Assembly (NCBI RefSeq): GCF_023823125.1
Contig: NZ_CP090949.1
Span: 1,822,001 to 1,886,000 of the forward strand
Source: Erythrobacter aurantius
GTDB taxonomy: Bacteria > Pseudomonadota > Alphaproteobacteria > Sphingomonadales > Sphingomonadaceae
Reading direction: 5' to 3'
DNA length: 64,000 nucleotides
Of this stretch, positions 16,634 to 25,731 are shown piece by piece. The position numbers were made by a program, and so were the translations under genes. The notes under the pieces are model-generated. The model made no database searches. It was not told the DNA's origin and worked only from the letters and a program-made list of their open reading frames with translations. Numbering within the stretch: position 1 is the first letter of the stretch; each line of letters begins with the position of its first letter.

Positions 16634-17017
16634 ATGATGAAAATGGTTTTGACCGGCTCTCTTGGAGCAGCCGTTCTCGCTGTAACTGCGATGTTCGCCG
16701 CATCTGCCTCTGCGCAGGAAGAAGCACCCGACATGAGCCAGGAAGAGCAGGTCGACAACGGCTTGAAGAACTTCGGCTATATCGCAGGGCTTTCGCGTGG
16801 TTGTGTCGCAGAAAACCAGCAGATGGCCTTTGAGCGCGACGTACTGGAAATTCACGCTTCCATCACGCGTCTTCTCGGGATCGACCGGGCGTTCCTGTTT
16901 TCGGCAGCGTTCGGATACGGATCAAGCGTGGTTGTCGAGCAGGAAAACTGCGCCGAAGTGATCCGCCAGTACGAGGCCCGCTCCGCGAAATATCGCAACG
17001 CTGCGCAAGGAGGCTGA
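16634..17017 (+). CDS. Small periplasmic protein
   Basis: A 127-residue protein with a cleavable signal (MMKMVLTGSLGAAVLAVTAM, ending SASAQ) and GGAGGAG just before ATG 16634. The mature part is helical and contains two Cys (GCVAENQ and ENCAEV) that could form a disulfide. No known family. It lies between the porin and the Arg/Glu-rich gene, 3 nt before the latter. Confidence 0.65.
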   Translation: MMKMVLTGSLGAAVLAVTAMFAASASAQEEAPDMSQEEQVDNGLKNFGYIAGLSRGCVAENQQMAFERDVLEIHASITRLLGIDRAFLFSAAFGYGSSVVVEQENCAEVIRQYEARSAKYRNAAQGG

Positions 17018-17020
17018 CCG

Positions 17021-17470
17021 ATGCAGAAGAACATCTTGTTCCTGCTTGCCGCCGCTACAGTCTTCACTGCGTTGCCTGAAGATGTGTCGGCGCAAAGCTG
17101 GGAAGTGCGCAGGGAAATCCGTGAAGGAAACCGCGAGGTTGCACGTGAACGCCGCGAGGCAGCACGTGAGATCATGCGATGCAAGACGCGTGAGTGCGCT
17201 GAGCGTGAATTCCGTGAGGCAAACCGCGAAGTGGCGCGTGAACGTCGCGAAGCAAGACGGGAAGTCATACGCGAAATCCGAGAGGATTATTATGATCGCT
17301 TCTACCGCGGGAACGGTCGCTGGTGGCGCGATGGCCGATATTGGAACCGCGATGAATACCTGCGTCGATATTACGCACGGCGCGACAATGACGGTGCTGA
17401 CGTCCTCAAAGGCGCAGTTGTTGCAGCAGCCGTTGTCGGCGTGATCGCCGCCATTGCTGATGACGACTGA
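17021..17470 (+). CDS. Secreted Arg/Glu-rich repeat protein
   Basis: A 149-residue protein with a signal (LPEDVSAQS). Residues 25-95 are a highly charged helix with two near-identical copies of NREVARERREAAREI / NREVARERREARREV flanking an IMRCKTRECAERE segment (two Cys). A Tyr/Arg/Trp-rich stretch (YYDRFYRGNGRWWRDGRYW) resembles RcnB-like periplasmic proteins. The C-terminus is a single hydrophobic helix (VLKGAVVAAAVVGVIAAIA) ending in acidic residues. May form an extended charged rod in the periplasm. Confidence 0.65.
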   Translation: MQKNILFLLAAATVFTALPEDVSAQSWEVRREIREGNREVARERREAAREIMRCKTRECAEREFREANREVARERREARREVIREIREDYYDRFYRGNGRWWRDGRYWNRDEYLRRYYARRDNDGADVLKGAVVAAAVVGVIAAIADDD

Positions 17471-17568
17471 ACGACCTGAGTGATCTGCCTTGCAGCCGCC
17501 AGCCCTGTGGCGGGAAAAATTGAATGTTTTGAGTGCGGACGTGCTCCGCAACCGTTTGGAGAATGGTG

Positions 17569-18915
17569 ATGCGCCTTTGGAATACCAATCTGTGCAAGGC
17601 TCTTGGCTTGGCAGGGCTGCTTGCGGCTTCGTTCACTCCGGCCAATGCTCAGCAAGGCCAACCTCCTCTTTCTGCACAGGATTCCGATCCGCGGGTGATG
17701 GGCTGGATGCAGGGGTCTCCGCCGCCGGAAGACAAGATCATCACCCAGCCAGACTCGGTCTATTTCAGCTTCCCGCGTCTCAGATGGTCGGTCTGCCATT
17801 TGCGTGAATTCCTGCCGACCGAGGAGATCAGCCGGGGGCTCGAAGCTCCGGTGCCGCTATCTTATCTTCCGCCCGCCGATTTTGCGGACGAACGGCAGGC
17901 GATCGACGCGCTTACGTTCACGCCGATGAACGGTTCAGAGCCGATGTCGTGGGAACAATCGCTCTATGCGAATTACACTGACGGCATCCTGATCCTGCAC
18001 AAAGGCAAGGTCGTTTACGAACGTTATTTCGGCTGTCTTGAAGAAGACGGAAAGCATGCAGCCATGTCGATGACCAAATCCGTCACCGGATTGCTGGCGC
18101 AGATTTTGGTTGCGGAAGGCGTGCTTGATGAGACTGCGCTGGTTCGCGATATCATCCCGGAAATCGGAACTTCCGCTTTCGCTTCGGCGACAGTGCGCGA
18201 GGTCATGGATATGGCCACCGGGGTCAAATACTCCGAGAACTACGCAGATCCCAATGCCGATATCTGGGTCTATTCGCGCGCTGCGAGCCCGCTGCCCAAG
18301 CCTGAAGGCTATACCGGCCCGAATGGGTATTGGGAGTATCTCCAGCAAGTCCAGCCGGAGGGCAATCACGGCGACGAATTCCACTACAAGACGATCAACT
18401 CCGACATGCTCGGCTGGCTCATCACGCGTGTCACCGGCAAATCGGTTACGGAGTTGGCAAGCGAACGTTTGTGGAAGCCGATGGGGGCAGAGCAATCCGC
18501 TTACCAGACAGTCGACGGCAAAGGTGTTCCCTTCGCCGGCGGCGGATTGACCGCAGGCCTGCGTGATCTGGGCAGGCTTGGCCAGTTGATGCTGAACGAA
18601 GGGGAGATCAACGGGGAGCGGCTGTTCCCGGCGGAGGTTGTTTCCCGCATTCGGCAAGGCGGCGACCAGTCAAAGTTTGGCGGATTTCCGACCATTCCCA
18701 ATGGCAGCTACACCAGTCAATGGTGGGTCTTCCACAATGAGAACGGCGCCTATGCGGCGCGAGGCGTACACGGGCAGACCATCTACGTCGATCCGACCGC
18801 AGAAATGGTGCTTGTACGATTTGCCTCGTTCCCGACCGCCGCCAACGGAAGGATGGATCCGACATCACTCCCGGCGTACCAGGCGGTAGCCGATTACCTG
18901 ATGTCCAAGGAGTAG
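17569..18915 (+). CDS. Secreted serine beta-lactamase-fold hydrolase (NylB-like)
   Basis: A 448-residue protein with signal peptide MRLWNTNLCKALGLAGLLAA. The SxxK motif is SMTKS (Ser167, Lys170), with a Tyr221-containing YSEN nearby, as in class C beta-lactamase/DD-peptidase and 6-aminohexanoate-oligomer hydrolase (NylB) families. HGQT near the end matches the third motif. ATG 17569 follows GGAG by 7 nt. May act on an amide or ester substrate or modify envelope material; the substrate is not known. Confidence 0.75.
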   Translation: MRLWNTNLCKALGLAGLLAASFTPANAQQGQPPLSAQDSDPRVMGWMQGSPPPEDKIITQPDSVYFSFPRLRWSVCHLREFLPTEEISRGLEAPVPLSYLPPADFADERQAIDALTFTPMNGSEPMSWEQSLYANYTDGILILHKGKVVYERYFGCLEEDGKHAAMSMTKSVTGLLAQILVAEGVLDETALVRDIIPEIGTSAFASATVREVMDMATGVKYSENYADPNADIWVYSRAASPLPKPEGYTGPNGYWEYLQQVQPEGNHGDEFHYKTINSDMLGWLITRVTGKSVTELASERLWKPMGAEQSAYQTVDGKGVPFAGGGLTAGLRDLGRLGQLMLNEGEINGERLFPAEVVSRIRQGGDQSKFGGFPTIPNGSYTSQWWVFHNENGAYAARGVHGQTIYVDPTAEMVLVRFASFPTAANGRMDPTSLPAYQAVADYLMSKE

Positions 18916-18955
18916 TCCTGCTCATTCAAGATTCATGATGCTTCGGAGCTTTCAA

Positions 18956-20275
18956 ATGCGCTTTCTGAGACTGGTGCTGGCAATGGCAGGCCTCATGATG
19001 GCTTTGTTTCATCCCGCGATCCAGGCGCAGACACCAGCAGCGGAAAGCCCGCAAGCTGAGGCAGCCGAACCCGACCCCGCGATTCATTGGGAAGGGCGCA
19101 TTACGAATCCTTCGATCTCGACGGCAGAACTGTCTCACTTGCTCGTCCCACTGACCAAGCAGCAGCTTGAGTCCGTCAGCGGTGAGTGGCTCAAGATTGT
19201 CCAGGACAAGACCAGCGAAATATCCCTGCTTCAAGCAGAGCGGGTCCGGAATCCCGCCGAGGTTCGGGACGAACGGGTTAATCGGATCGTTTCATTGGTT
19301 GAACAGCGGGCAAGGTTACTGGAGCGATACACTCTTGTCGTGGACTCGCTAGAGCGTAAAGGCGGCGACGAAGCCTTGGTGAACGAACTGCGAGCGTATC
19401 GCTCGAGCATTCTCTACGAAGAGACCTCACTCGCCAGCGCAGGTGCGCTTGCAGGCTCGTTGCTGGCATGGCTGGGCAGGCGTGACGGCGGAATTGCCGT
19501 GTTGCTCAGCATCTCGGTCGCGATCATCGCATTGGGCGCGATCATTTTTGTCGCTCGTTTGGCAAGGGGTGGTGCTCGGTTCTGGATCGGTCGGAGAACC
19601 TCCCTGTCAAAACTCCTGCAGAACTTTCTGGTTGGAGCCTTCTATTGGCTGTTCATACTGCTCGGCCTGCTCGTCGTCCTTTCCGCCATCGACATTGATA
19701 TCACGCCATTGTTTGCGGTTATTGGGGGGGCGTCCTTCATCCTCGCATTCGCATTTCAGGACACGCTCGGCAATCTGGCTAGCGGGTTGATGATCATGAT
19801 CAACCAACCTTTCGACGAAGGAGACTTCATCGAAGTCGGCGGGGTCGCGGGAACGGTCCAGAAGGTAAGCATCGTAGGCACGACGATCGCGACGCCCGAT
19901 AACAAGATCATTGTCGTGCCTAACAAGAATGTCTGGGGCAATGTGATCGTCAATGCTTCTGCCAGCGACATTCGCCGGGTCGATCTGACATTCGGAGCCT
20001 CTTATGATGACCCGATTCAAGCTGTTCTGGAAACAATAAACGGTGTGGTTTCGGCTCATCCGAAAGTCCTCGAAGACCCTGCGCCGCAAGTGCAAGCCAA
20101 CGAATTGTCGGCCAGCTCGGTCAATTATATTTGCAGGCCCTGGGTGCGATCCGACGACTACATTGATGTCTATTGGGATTTGACCCGGCAGGTGAAAGAG
20201 GCGTTCGACAAGAACGGCCTGTCTATGCCTTATCCGCAGCAGGATGTGCATTTGAAGCATGTACCTGCGAACTGA
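18956..20275 (+). CDS. MscS-family mechanosensitive channel
   Basis: A 439-residue protein. Signal and coiled-coil N-terminal domain (about 1-140), then three or four membrane helices, then the MscS core: pore helix with AFAFQDTLGNLASG and the beta domain with FDEGDFIEVGG, GTTIATPDNKIIVVPNKNVWG. The GxxxGxxxG spacing of the pore helix is visible. ATG 18956 has GGAG 8-9 nt upstream; ATG 18935 is also possible. Likely a pressure-relief channel. Confidence 0.85.
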   Translation: MRFLRLVLAMAGLMMALFHPAIQAQTPAAESPQAEAAEPDPAIHWEGRITNPSISTAELSHLLVPLTKQQLESVSGEWLKIVQDKTSEISLLQAERVRNPAEVRDERVNRIVSLVEQRARLLERYTLVVDSLERKGGDEALVNELRAYRSSILYEETSLASAGALAGSLLAWLGRRDGGIAVLLSISVAIIALGAIIFVARLARGGARFWIGRRTSLSKLLQNFLVGAFYWLFILLGLLVVLSAIDIDITPLFAVIGGASFILAFAFQDTLGNLASGLMIMINQPFDEGDFIEVGGVAGTVQKVSIVGTTIATPDNKIIVVPNKNVWGNVIVNASASDIRRVDLTFGASYDDPIQAVLETINGVVSAHPKVLEDPAPQVQANELSASSVNYICRPWVRSDDYIDVYWDLTRQVKEAFDKNGLSMPYPQQDVHLKHVPAN

Positions 20276-20304
20276 ATTCGAAACTCACTCTTGAGAGCGC
20301 GGGC

Positions 20305-21168
20305 ATGACGCTGCGAACACTTGCAAAGACCATTGCTGCCATAGCCCTCGCAGCGTCTGCGTCAGCTTTTCCGGGTGCTGCGGTGGCTCAGGAATTGGAC
20401 GACCCAGCCGATAATGAGAATCCCCAGACAGCGCCTGGTGTAAACCCCAAGGACAACATCACCAAAGCAGAGGTCATTTTCCAACATGACAACCTCGAAA
20501 ATGGGGTGAGCGTCACGACAATGGCTTTGAAATACGACATCGCCTTCGATGCCAATTGGGGCGCCAACATCGAGATGCCGATAAGCAATCTACGTGGCCC
20601 AGTCCCACCGGTCACCTCCCGAGGTGGCCCTGCGCTATTGGTTGAAGACACCGAACGACCGGTCACGGGCTCGCCAGGCGCTACTTTCGACGCGTTCGGG
20701 ATCGGCGATCTCAGACTTCGCAGCCGCAATGTCAGGACGTACGGTCGGGTATCAGTGCTGTCGGCAGTCGAGCTGGTGGTGCCCACCGCCACCGATGACC
20801 TCATTGGAACGGGTAAATGGCAAATCAACCCGGTCGTTGGTGCCGTCTACGCCTTCGATCAGCAGACTTTCGCGTTTGCGGGTTACAAACACTATTTCTC
20901 GATTGCGGGCGACGATCAGCGAGAAGACATCAACCGAAGCGAAGGCCAAGCGCTGTTCGCAAGGCTTTTCACAAATGCGACTTGGGTCCTGGGGGACATA
21001 AAATATTCGAAGTCCCACACGGGCCTTGAAGCTGAAACACTGGACCTAGAAGGCGAATACGGCACCATGCTGTCGCGTTCTGTTGCCTTGTCCGGACGGG
21101 TGGGAACCTCGTTCCTGGACTCGCAACGTCAATTCGGGCTTTCGCTGAATCTGCGAAAGATTTTCTAA
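20305..21168 (+). CDS. Outer-membrane beta-barrel protein
   Basis: A 287-residue protein with signal peptide (MTLRTLAKTIAAIALAASAS, cleavage after VAQ). The mature part has alternating amphipathic strands ending SLNLRKIF (C-terminal Phe), consistent with an outer-membrane barrel of about 12 strands. ATG 20305 is used; the frame is open upstream to 20173 inside the MscS gene. Last gene of the envelope run. Function unknown. Confidence 0.65.
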   Translation: MTLRTLAKTIAAIALAASASAFPGAAVAQELDDPADNENPQTAPGVNPKDNITKAEVIFQHDNLENGVSVTTMALKYDIAFDANWGANIEMPISNLRGPVPPVTSRGGPALLVEDTERPVTGSPGATFDAFGIGDLRLRSRNVRTYGRVSVLSAVELVVPTATDDLIGTGKWQINPVVGAVYAFDQQTFAFAGYKHYFSIAGDDQREDINRSEGQALFARLFTNATWVLGDIKYSKSHTGLEAETLDLEGEYGTMLSRSVALSGRVGTSFLDSQRQFGLSLNLRKIF

Positions 21169-21189
21169 CGCTACCACCTGCCCAAAGGG

Positions 21190-22983
21190 TCAGACCCGCT
21201 TGGAGCGGCCAAAGGTGCCTGAGCCCTTCTTGGGGCGTTTGGGCCTATTGTCCTGCTTTCGCTCTTTCTTGTCGAACTTCTTGAAACGTGGTTTTGCTTT
21301 GACCCGTGGTGCGTCCTGTTCGTCACGCGGTTTGAAGCGGCGGCGATTGTCCTTTGCCATATCGCGTGGCCCGCCATTTGAGGGTTCAATCAAAACTGGC
21401 TCTTCGTCGCCTTCCCCTCGCGCTTGTGCGGTCCTTACGGTCGCTTCGGCGAACTTGTCGGCAATGGCACGGGGTATCTGGAAGAAGGTTTCGTTCTGCC
21501 CAATCCGGATCGCCCCGATTTCGTTGCGAGTGATATGCCCACGTCGGCACAGCAGCGGCAGGATCCAGCGAGGGTCTGCGTTGTCGCGTCGGCCGATGTC
21601 CATCCGGAACCAGACGACATCCTCGAAACCGGCGCGGTGCTTCTCCTTTTGTGCCTCGCGCCGGGCATCGGGCGTGTTCGCGATCAATTCTTCGGGTTCG
21701 GGCAAGTTGGCACGGTGGGCCTGCACCAGCATAGCCGCAATCTGCTCCGGCGTGCGCTCTGCCAAAAGCCGGTCCGCCAGTTCCCGGTCTCCGTCCTCGA
21801 CTTCGATCGGCTGAAGCAGCTTTTCAAGCAAACGTTCGCGGTCGCGCGACTTGATCGCGTCGCGATCTGGCGCGTCGGTCCATTCCGCCTTGATCTTGGC
21901 ATGGTGGAGCATCGATTCCACTCGACGGCGCCTGGAGAAAGGCACGATCAAGACGGCGGTGCCTTTCTTGCCTGCGCGACCTGTGCGGCCTGAGCGATGC
22001 TGCAGTGCTTCGGCATCACGAGGCAATTCGACGTGGATGACCAGGCTGAGGGAGGGAAGGTCGATCCCACGGGCCGCGACATCGGTAGCCACGCACACCC
22101 TCGCTCGCCTATCGCGCAAGGCCTGCAACGCATGGTTGCGCTCCGATTGCGAATGCTCACCCGAAAGCGCGACGACAGCAAAACCGCGTTCCTGCAAGGT
22201 TGAATGCAGGTGCCGGACTTTTTCACGGGTCGCGCAAAAAAGGATCGCCGTTTCCGCCTCGTGGAAGCGCAGCAGGTTTACCACTGCATTCTCTATCTCG
22301 GGCGGGGACACGGTGACGGCCTGATATGAGATGTCGCCGTGGCCAACTCCTTCGGAAATCGTGGCAATCCTAAGCGCATCGCTCTGATAGCGGCGGGCGA
22401 GGGTTTCGATAGGGCGAGCGATTGTGGCCGAAAACAACAATGTCCGGCGGGTGGCCGGGGCCGCATCGAGAATTTCCTCAAGCTCCTCGCGAAAGCCCAT
22501 GTCGAGCATTTCGTCGGCTTCATCGAGGACCACGGCCCTGAGATCCGAGAGATCCAGCGCACCCCGCTCCAGGTGATCGCGCAGCCTACCCGGTGTCCCG
22601 ACAACGATGGTCGCGCCCGAGCGCAGCACCTTGCGTTCCTGCTGCGGGTTCATGCCGCCCACGCAGGTGGCAACACGGCCGCCGGCCTTGCCATAAAGCC
22701 ACGCCAGTTCGCGGCTAACCTGCAGCGCAAGCTCGCGCGTTGGCGCGATTATGAGTGCGAGTGGACGCTCCGAGAATGCGATTGTGTCGCTCTCGCCCAG
22801 AATGTCCTTGGCCATGGCGATACCGAAAGCGATCGTTTTGCCGGAACCGGTCTGCGCCGAAACCAGCAGATCTCGCCCTTCAGCATCAGGCTGCATCACC
22901 GCCGATTGCACCGGAGTTGCGCTGGAATAGCCACGCTCGACAAGAGCAGCCTCAAGGGCTGCGGGTAGGGGGGGGAAGTTCAT
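21190..22983 (-). CDS. deaD: DEAD-box RNA helicase
   Basis: A 597-residue protein. Q-motif region (YSSATPVQSAVM), motif I AQTGSGKT, motif II DEAD (VVLDEADEMLD), motif III SAT, motif VI HRSGRTGRAG. A C-terminal RNA-binding fold of the DbpA/DeaD type is followed by a basic Lys/Arg-rich tail ending at the stop. ATG 22983 gives the Q-motif near residue 20; an in-frame longer start at 23064 is not needed. Acts in ribosome assembly and mRNA turnover, often cold-induced. Confidence 0.9.
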   Translation of the reverse strand: MNFPPLPAALEAALVERGYSSATPVQSAVMQPDAEGRDLLVSAQTGSGKTIAFGIAMAKDILGESDTIAFSERPLALIIAPTRELALQVSRELAWLYGKAGGRVATCVGGMNPQQERKVLRSGATIVVGTPGRLRDHLERGALDLSDLRAVVLDEADEMLDMGFREELEEILDAAPATRRTLLFSATIARPIETLARRYQSDALRIATISEGVGHGDISYQAVTVSPPEIENAVVNLLRFHEAETAILFCATREKVRHLHSTLQERGFAVVALSGEHSQSERNHALQALRDRRARVCVATDVAARGIDLPSLSLVIHVELPRDAEALQHRSGRTGRAGKKGTAVLIVPFSRRRRVESMLHHAKIKAEWTDAPDRDAIKSRDRERLLEKLLQPIEVEDGDRELADRLLAERTPEQIAAMLVQAHRANLPEPEELIANTPDARREAQKEKHRAGFEDVVWFRMDIGRRDNADPRWILPLLCRRGHITRNEIGAIRIGQNETFFQIPRAIADKFAEATVRTAQARGEGDEEPVLIEPSNGGPRDMAKDNRRRFKPRDEQDAPRVKAKPRFKKFDKKERKQDNRPKRPKKGSGTFGRSKRV

Positions 22984-23304
22984 TCTTGAGGGCCTGTAGA
23001 AAGAGAGAGCCGTCACGATCTGGCGACTTACAGAGTCACCGGAATTCAGCGTGGCAAGGCGCATCGTGTTTGCGCTTTTGTGGCCCCTTAGACTGCAAAA
23101 CGGGTTTTGGCTCGCAAAAAAGCTGTCGTGCGTCGATCGGATTGTTCTGACGCAATGGCGCTCGGCTTTTCGCGCGCTGCCGGACGGCGGCGACTCAGGG
23201 GCCTAGCCGCATAGCATCGCGCTGGATTGATGTAGCCAATTCGGAGGGAAGTCCGGCATTACCGCCAAACCGGATGCAGAACGCGCCTGATCTAGGTTGT
23301 CGCG
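22984..23304. other. Intergenic region upstream of deaD
   Basis: No convincing CDS in these 321 bp. It probably holds the deaD promoter and a leader on the minus strand. I see no clear long hairpin. The SDR gene transcribed in the same direction ends at its left border (23305). Confidence 0.5.
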
Positions 23305-23988
23305 TTAGTCGCCGCGCCCACGCGAAACCTTGATCGACTCCCCGGTAATTGATCGCGCCGCATCCGAGGCGAGGAAGGCGATCACACTCGCAATATCGGC
23401 GGCGCGAACCCAGCCGGACGTATCGGCGTCGGGCATGTCGGCGCGATTTGTCGGAGTGTCGATAATGGTTGGCAAGACGGCGTTGACGGTGATGTCCTCG
23501 CCAGCCAGTTCGGCGGCGAGGCTTTCGGTCAGCCGTGCAACGGCGGCCTTGGACGCGGCATAGGCACCCATGCCGGCATCCGCTTTTGCTGCGGCAGCCG
23601 CCCCGATATTGATGATGGCCGCACCCGGTTGGCTGATGAGGTTGGGCACGCAGGTCTTGCACATCGTAACCGCAGTCAGAGCATTCATGCGGAACATGCG
23701 CTCCCACGTGTCCGGGCCCCCATCATCGAGCGTTTCCCAAACGAAGCCCCCGGCAATGTTCACCAGAACGCTTGGCGCGCCCAATGCTTGGGTCACTTGC
23801 TCCAGCGCCGCCTTCGCGGCCTCGGCATCGCTGAGATCGACCCCGCCGATGTGATGCGCCGGGGAACCTGCCGGAGCAGGCGCGTAATCGATCCGTGCCA
23901 CCTTATCGCCCAGCGCCTCGAAATGATCGGCGACCGCGCTGCCGAGATGTCCGAATGCTCCGGTGACGATGATGGTGCGCGCGGTCAT
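23305..23988 (-). CDS. Short-chain dehydrogenase/reductase-like protein lacking the catalytic Ser
   Basis: A 227-residue Rossmann SDR: cofactor motif TGAFGHLG at the N-terminus, NIAGG (N-A-G) and the active-site Tyr/Lys as GAYAASKAAV. The Ser normally about 13 residues before the Tyr is replaced by Ala (INIGAAAAAKADAGMGAY), so canonical catalysis may be lost or changed. ATG 23988 is the right start; longer in-frame ORFs to 24624 run into the next gene on the other strand. Confidence 0.75.
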   Translation of the reverse strand: MTARTIIVTGAFGHLGSAVADHFEALGDKVARIDYAPAPAGSPAHHIGGVDLSDAEAAKAALEQVTQALGAPSVLVNIAGGFVWETLDDGGPDTWERMFRMNALTAVTMCKTCVPNLISQPGAAIINIGAAAAAKADAGMGAYAASKAAVARLTESLAAELAGEDITVNAVLPTIIDTPTNRADMPDADTSGWVRAADIASVIAFLASDAARSITGESIKVSRGRGD

Positions 23989-24066
23989 GAAAGGGCTCCT
24001 GTATTCATAAATTTGGCAGTGGGAATTCGGTTCAGTTCGCCGCGCTGTCAAGCTAGTGCATTGGCC

Positions 24067-25731
24067 ATGAACGAGTGGATCATCCTTGGACGAGAGGCCT
24101 GCAGCGCTGCTCAGACCTATTGCAGCGCCGCCCGCATCGCAACCGCACGCGTGGTTGCCCCCGAAGGCAAACCATCGGCGCAGTTGATGGAACAGCACCA
24201 AAGGATGGTGCACGGTCTTGCATGGATCGAGACGAGCGTTGCCGCGCTTGAATCGCTGGTCGATTGGGCGGCAAGGGCGGCCAAAGGTGGACGCTTTGGC
24301 GAAACGGAGGAACTGGTTCTCCGCATCGGCTTTGGTGAATACTGTCACCAGCTGGGCCACGGATTGTCGATGAGCCAGAGCGAGTTCGTTCGGCCTAATG
24401 ACCTCGGCATTGAGGAAGCGGCGCGCGATTTCCTGGAAGATTGCGGCGTGTCGCGGTTTCTGACGGAGGGCAACACCGTAGGCACTCGCGCGGCTCTGGC
24501 TGCACTGGTGGCGGATGGGGCGCGCCCCGACGAATGCTTCGATGACGAAACGCTCGATCTGATCCGCGAGCAGTTCCGCGCCTTTACCAGGGATCGCATC
24601 GCGCCCCACGCGCATCAATGGCACCTTGCCGATGCTTTGATCCCGATCGAGATTGTCGAGGAGATGGCCAAACTCGGCGTGTTCGGCGTGTGTATCGCGG
24701 AGGAATATGGCGGCCTCGGCCTTGGCAAGACCGCCATGTGCCTTGTTTCGGAAGAGCTTTCACGCGGGTGGATTTGCGCAGGGTCGCTTGGCACGCGCTC
24801 GGAAATCGCGAGCGAGCTGATCGGCGAAAACGGGACTGAGAAGCAAAAGGCGCGCTATCTTCCGCGAATAGCCGACGGTTCGATCCTGCCGACTGCGGTC
24901 TTTACCGAACCCGATACCGGCTCCGATCTCGCCTCTGTCAGCACCAGAGCCGTCAGGCAGGATGACGGCAGCTGGCGCATAAACGGCGCAAAGACCTGGA
25001 TCACCCATGCCGCCCGGGCCGATCTGATGACGGTGCTTTGCCGCACTGATCCCGATGTGCCGGGATATGGCGGGCTGTCGATGTTGCTGGCTGAAAAGAC
25101 ACGCGGCAGCGATGTCGATCCCTTCCCTGACGATGGTATCGACGGTAGCGAGATCGAGGTGCTCGGCTATCGCGGCATGAAGGAATATGCGCTCGCATTC
25201 GACGGGTTCGCAGTCGATGCCGCTGGCTTGCTCGGAGCAAGGGAGGGGCAGGGCTTCAAGCAGTTGATGCGCACTTTCGAGGGCGCCCGTATTCAGACAG
25301 CCGCGCGGGCTATCGGTGTCGCATGGAACGGTTTTGATCTCGCGCTGAAATATGCGTTGGACCGAAAGCAGTTCGGCAAGAACCTGATCGCCTTTCCGCG
25401 TGTCGCAGACAAGCTGGCGATGATGGTGACCGAAACCGTACTCGCGCGCGAGCTGACATATTCAGCCGCGCGGGACAAGGATCGCGGCGAACGGTGCGAT
25501 ATCGAAGCGGGAATGGCAAAGCTGCTGGCCGCGCGGGTCGCATGGAGCAATGCGGACAATGCGCTACAAATCCATGGCGGCAATGGTTATGCGCTGGAGT
25601 ATGAAATCAGCAGGGTGCTGTGCGATGCCCGCATTCTCAACATCTTCGAAGGTGCGGGCGAGATTCAGGCGCAAGTGATCGGGCGCGGCCTGCTGCTGGA
25701 AGAACAGGCCGCGCGCGCGAATTCGAATTAG
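24067..25731 (+). CDS. Acyl-CoA dehydrogenase with N-terminal extension (methylsuccinyl-CoA dehydrogenase-like)
   Basis: A 554-residue protein, about 150 longer than typical acyl-CoA dehydrogenases. Residues 1-150 are a helical extension; from about 160 the standard domains follow: GVFGVCIAEEYGGLGLG, TEPDTGSDLAS (FAD/substrate loop), RKQFGKNLI, NALQIHGGNGY and NIFEGAGEIQ. This length and layout fits the (2S)-methylsuccinyl-CoA dehydrogenase group of the ethylmalonyl-CoA pathway, but that is inferred. ATG 24067 is used. Its end overlaps the enoyl-CoA hydratase end by 4 nt. Confidence 0.75.
   Translation: MNEWIILGREACSAAQTYCSAARIATARVVAPEGKPSAQLMEQHQRMVHGLAWIETSVAALESLVDWAARAAKGGRFGETEELVLRIGFGEYCHQLGHGLSMSQSEFVRPNDLGIEEAARDFLEDCGVSRFLTEGNTVGTRAALAALVADGARPDECFDDETLDLIREQFRAFTRDRIAPHAHQWHLADALIPIEIVEEMAKLGVFGVCIAEEYGGLGLGKTAMCLVSEELSRGWICAGSLGTRSEIASELIGENGTEKQKARYLPRIADGSILPTAVFTEPDTGSDLASVSTRAVRQDDGSWRINGAKTWITHAARADLMTVLCRTDPDVPGYGGLSMLLAEKTRGSDVDPFPDDGIDGSEIEVLGYRGMKEYALAFDGFAVDAAGLLGAREGQGFKQLMRTFEGARIQTAARAIGVAWNGFDLALKYALDRKQFGKNLIAFPRVADKLAMMVTETVLARELTYSAARDKDRGERCDIEAGMAKLLAARVAWSNADNALQIHGGNGYALEYEISRVLCDARILNIFEGAGEIQAQVIGRGLLLEEQAARANSN

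Noticed and set aside
23629..24066. Plus-strand extension before the acyl-CoA dehydrogenase
   Set aside because: Overlaps the SDR gene antisense and has no homologous motif; start set at 24067.
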